From NCBI GenBank assembly GCA_030621105.1, contig JAUXIH010000043.1, positions 1-7,869 on the forward strand: 7,869 nucleotides of DNA, read 5' to 3'. Each line of letters begins with the position of its first letter. The stretch's first letter is position 1. Origin of the DNA: Dehalococcoidia bacterium (GTDB taxonomy: Bacteria; Chloroflexota; Dehalococcoidia; GIF9; AB-539-J10). The notes below the pieces were generated by a model. That model was not told the origin of the DNA. It was given only the letters and a program-made list of their open reading frames with translations, and ran no database searches. Made by a program: the position numbers and the translations under genes. Positions 6,656 to 7,869 of the stretch are shown here, piece by piece.

Positions 6656-6775
6656 CTATCCTGGCCGAGGTACCAGTACATTGATATGACTCATTTCAGC
6701 CAGATTGGCTCCTTTGCTACCAGCGAGCGGAATGTCCTGTTTGCTGAATTCACTAAACCAGGCGATATACTTTAT
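6656..6775 (-). pseudogene. N-terminal relic of phosphoenolpyruvate synthase / pyruvate phosphate dikinase
   Basis: On the minus strand, the frame beginning at 6775 reads IKYIAWFSEFSKQDIPLAG, then SKGANLAEM, then VLVPRPG and TAG (6658-6656). This is the family's N-terminus: W-F-x-E-(x)3-K-x-D-(x)2-L-(V/A)-G-G-K-G-A-N-L-G-E-M followed by V-P-V-P-P-G-F. Lys21 aligns with the ATP-binding lysine of the GGK motif. The intact enzyme has roughly 750-900 residues; only 39 codons remain. Damage includes ATA where the start ATG belongs, an Arg codon between the two prolines of PPG, and TAG at the Phe position. The same frame stays open from 6655 to a TAG at 6586-6584, just before the dnaG start. This second stretch contains IVSSPDNTHYG, which could be a remnant of the gene's C-terminal end, but that is uncertain. 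PEP synthase and PPDK cannot be told apart from so little. It probably once headed the dnaG-rpoD operon. Confidence 0.82.
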
Positions 6776-6813
6776 GGTTGTTTATAGGGCGTTTCCTTGT
6801 TAGGAATAGTGAA

Positions 6814-6842
6814 ATTATACCATATGCAGGGTAACTCAACAA
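6814..6842 (-). promoter_or_regulatory. Extended -10 promoter facing the pps relic and dnaG-rpoD
   Basis: On the minus strand, TGG (6822-6820) precedes a perfect TATAAT (6819-6814), which is a consensus extended -10 element. The hexamer 17 bases upstream is TTGTTG (6842-6837), only 3/6 to TTGACA. Transcription should start near 6807, about 32 bases before the relic's lost start codon and about 230 bases before dnaG. It is well placed as the original pps promoter and, with no equally good promoter closer to dnaG, as its present one. Confidence 0.65.
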
Positions 6843-6855
6843 AATATTTTGTCGA
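6836..6855. promoter_or_regulatory. Near-perfect 20-bp palindrome, candidate operator
   Basis: TCAACAAAATATTTTGTCGA has a perfect 14-bp core (6839-6852) and, after one mismatched pair, two more matching pairs on each side. It covers the -35 position of the minus-facing promoter and lies about 40 bases upstream of the -35 box of the plus-facing one. This is a normal position for a dimeric repressor site. The regulator is unknown. The absence of a loop and of a T-run speaks against a terminator. Confidence 0.5.
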
Positions 6856-6896
6856 ATGCAATACCTTGAAGACGGTGCTGGTTTAGGCTAAAATGG

Positions 6897-6925
6897 TTGA
6901 CTTGAATTAGCTGATTGATTAGGAT
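6897..6925 (+). promoter_or_regulatory. Promoter for the DUF151-atpZ-atpB operon
   Basis: TTGACT (6897-6902, 5/6) is followed by a 17-base spacer and TAGGAT (6920-6925, 4/6). The predicted start near 6932 gives a leader of about 29 bases holding GGGGAG (6951-6956), just before the ATG at 6961. Repeated GATT/GATTAG units (6913-6928) overlap the -10 box. Confidence 0.55.
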
Positions 6926-6960
6926 TAGCAGGATAATATGACGTTTATCTGGGGAGCAGT

Positions 6961-7494
6961 ATGGTAGAGATGACAATTGAGAGCATCCGCGTCAGCCTGA
7001 TGAATTATCAGCGGGTGGTCATATTGAAAGAGAAAGATAGTAATCGCTACTTGCCTATCTGGATTGGGCCCAATGAAGCAGATGCTATTGCAGTTAAGCT
7101 GCAGAATGTTGAACTCAACCGTCCCCTGACGCACGACTTGTTACAATTGGTGATTACTACGCTGGGAGCTTCACTCAACTTTGTTGTGGTGAGTGCGCTG
7201 CAAAACGATACTTTCTATGGCAAGCTTGATTTAAGTGTTGGGGATGAAGAGGTAGAGATTGATTCGCGTCCCAGCGATGCGCTGGCTTTAGCTGTCAGGA
7301 TGGGGGTGCCCATATATGCGGAAGAGGCGGTATTGGCTAAAGCTGGCATCACACTTGAAGAGGAGGTACGCCAGCCTGGCTCTGAAGGTGAGGCTGAGGG
7401 CAAGGTTGATGATAAGGAATTGAAAGGCCTATCTGCCTACGAAGATTTTGTCAACACGCTGGACCTGGAGGATTTCAAGAAACGTAAGTCGTAG
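6961..7494 (+). CDS. Bifunctional nuclease family protein (DUF151 / BFN domain)
   Basis: This 177-aa cytoplasmic protein has a BFN (DNase-RNase, DUF151) domain at about 3-130. The hallmarks are present in order: 'LPIWIGPNEADAIA' (31-44), 'RPLTHDLL' (54-61), 'FYGKLDL' (85-91) and 'IDSRPSDALALAVR' (100-113). Plant and some bacterial members have been reported to cleave DNA and RNA, but the physiological role in bacteria is unsettled. After the domain comes an acidic, Gly/Glu-rich linker (about 134-156) and a short tail LSAYEDFVNTLDLEDF (157-172), which resembles the conserved C-terminal helix of many members. ATG 6961 is preceded by GGGGAG with a 4-base gap; the ATG at 6970 is less likely because relatives begin with M-(I/V)-E-M. 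It leads a plus-strand set with the AtpZ-like gene 19 bases downstream. Confidence 0.92.
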   Translation: MVEMTIESIRVSLMNYQRVVILKEKDSNRYLPIWIGPNEADAIAVKLQNVELNRPLTHDLLQLVITTLGASLNFVVVSALQNDTFYGKLDLSVGDEEVEIDSRPSDALALAVRMGVPIYAEEAVLAKAGITLEEEVRQPGSEGEAEGKVDDKELKGLSAYEDFVNTLDLEDFKKRKS

Positions 7495-7505
7495 TGATTT
7501 ATGAG

Positions 7506-7511
7506 AAGGAG
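7506..7511 (+). promoter_or_regulatory. Ribosome binding site bearing on the start of the AtpZ-like gene
   Basis: AAGGAG lies only 2 bases before the ATG at 7514, too close for efficient use, but 5 bases before an in-frame GTG at 7517 (the second codon). The GTG is therefore a serious alternative start that would remove one residue. Confidence 0.5.
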
Positions 7512-7513
7512 TT

Positions 7514-7819
7514 ATGGTGAAAACCTGGCCGGCAGCTATGCAGTTGCTTGTCGTTGGATTTTATGTTGCCCTGAGCCTTATAGTACCAGCGGGGATAGGT
7601 TTTTGGTTTGATCAGAGAGCAGCTCATGACTTTCCGTGGCTTACACTCGTTGGATTGGGGGTGGGGACTATAATTATGGTCTATGGAGTGTATCAGATGG
7701 TATTGCCTTTTTTGAAAGAACCTCAGCAAGAAGGGAAAGAAAGTCAGCTTCATGGACCAGCGAGGATACTTTCAAATTTGACTTCTTCGAGTCGGAAGAA
7801 GAATAAAGAACAAAAATAA
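7514..7819 (+). CDS. AtpZ/AtpI-like small membrane protein of the ATP synthase operon
   Basis: This is a 101-aa protein with two predicted membrane segments, about residues 9-31 and 43-66. A short loop joins them, with Asp33 after the first helix (GIGFWFDQ) and a PW-(x)5-G-(x)3-G pattern at the start of the second. This is the AtpZ/AtpI layout. These proteins lie at the head of F-type ATP synthase operons and help c-ring assembly or carry Mg2+/Ca2+ into the cell. The C-terminal tail of about 34 residues is hydrophilic and ends in a basic run (SRKKNKEQK), longer than in many AtpZ proteins. The gene is 19 bases after the DUF151 gene and its TAA shares one base with the next ATG (TAATG), so it is part of one operon. 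The start may be GTG 7517 rather than ATG 7514. The family call rests on topology, short motifs and position. Confidence 0.78.
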   Translation: MVKTWPAAMQLLVVGFYVALSLIVPAGIGFWFDQRAAHDFPWLTLVGLGVGTIIMVYGVYQMVLPFLKEPQQEGKESQLHGPARILSNLTSSSRKKNKEQK

Positions 7820-7869
7820 TGGCTAAAAAGAAGCTTTTAGGTTGCTCCTTAAATATATGGATCATCGGT
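7819..7869 (+). CDS. atpB: Probable F0 ATP synthase subunit a, first 17 codons
   Basis: An open frame begins at ATG 7819, overlapping the AtpZ-like stop as TAATG, and runs to the window end as MAKKKLLGCSLNIWIIG. A basic start followed by a hydrophobic segment fits the first membrane helix of the a subunit, which forms the proton path beside the c ring. The main argument is position: atpB normally follows atpI/atpZ. There is no clear ribosome binding site, so translation probably depends on coupling with the upstream gene. Seventeen residues cannot prove the identity. Confidence 0.62.
   Translation, partial: MAKKKLLGCSLNIWIIG

Larger units (their letters stand above)
6577..6960. other. 384-base divergent region between dnaG and the DUF151 gene
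   Basis: This is the longest non-coding stretch in the window. From left to right it holds the dnaG ribosome binding site (6588-6593), the pps relic (6656-6775), a minus-facing extended -10 promoter (6814-6822), a 20-bp near-palindrome (6836-6855), and a plus-facing promoter with ribosome binding site for the DUF151 gene (6897-6956). No tRNA-like fold, terminator with T-run or transposon end is seen. Confidence 0.8.

Noticed and set aside
6329..6684. Two overlapping plus-strand open frames across the dnaG start
   Set aside because: Most of their length is antisense to the conserved primase zinc domain, the frames end in the relic region, and no motif or ribosome site supports them.
7499..7865. 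Minus-strand open frames opposite the AtpZ-like gene
   Set aside because: Antisense to a gene with clear membrane segments and operon context; no coding signature of their own.
1..7869. CRISPR array, insertion sequence, phage gene, toxin-antitoxin or defence island
   Set aside because: No regularly spaced repeats, transposase motifs, terminal inverted repeats or defence-type domains were seen on either strand.

Overview
The window carries bacterial housekeeping genes packed very tightly at moderate GC. The order is: end of a TrkA-type potassium regulator, pheA, a HIT-domain gene (minus), ffh (plus), rpoD and dnaG (minus), a bifunctional-nuclease (DUF151) gene, an AtpZ-like gene and the first codons of a probable atpB (plus). 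Protein character and the dnaG-rpoD block lying beside DUF151-atpZ-atpB suggest a member of the Chloroflexota, most likely class Dehalococcoidia. That placement is inferred from gene order and protein style; no search was run.

Layout. 1-1304 (plus): RCK/TrkA C-terminal part and prephenate dehydratase share 8 bases and look translationally coupled. 1296-1781 (minus): the HIT gene converges on pheA with a 9-base overlap. 1782-1986: divergent promoter region between HIT and ffh, with an extended -10 box facing ffh. 1987-3330 (plus): ffh, converging on rpoD with a 13-base overlap. 3318-6576 (minus): dnaG followed by rpoD, overlapping by 20 bases, which is the core of the classical macromolecular-synthesis operon (replication primase plus housekeeping sigma factor). 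6577-6960: a 384-base divergent region, unusually long for this window. 6961-7869 (plus): DUF151 nuclease, AtpZ-like protein and the start of the F0 a subunit, probably the head of the ATP synthase operon.

The best find is in 6577-6960. On the minus strand, about 39 codons read as the N-terminus of a phosphoenolpyruvate synthase / pyruvate phosphate dikinase. The expected start codon is ATA, and the frame ends in TAG where the family's conserved Pro-Pro-Gly-Phe should be. This looks like the relic of a pps gene that once stood directly upstream of dnaG. A consensus extended -10 promoter in front of the relic survives and may now drive dnaG-rpoD through a long leader. A near-perfect 20-bp palindrome overlaps its weak -35 position and could be an operator.

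I see no CRISPR array, insertion sequence, tRNA, rRNA, phage gene or defence system. No clearly new multi-gene system is present. The smaller oddities are an Ffh with DTQGR in place of DTAGR, a primase zinc motif with one extra residue, an in-frame triplicated 9-mer in the acidic N-terminus of the sigma factor, and a possible leaderless promoter at the HIT gene.
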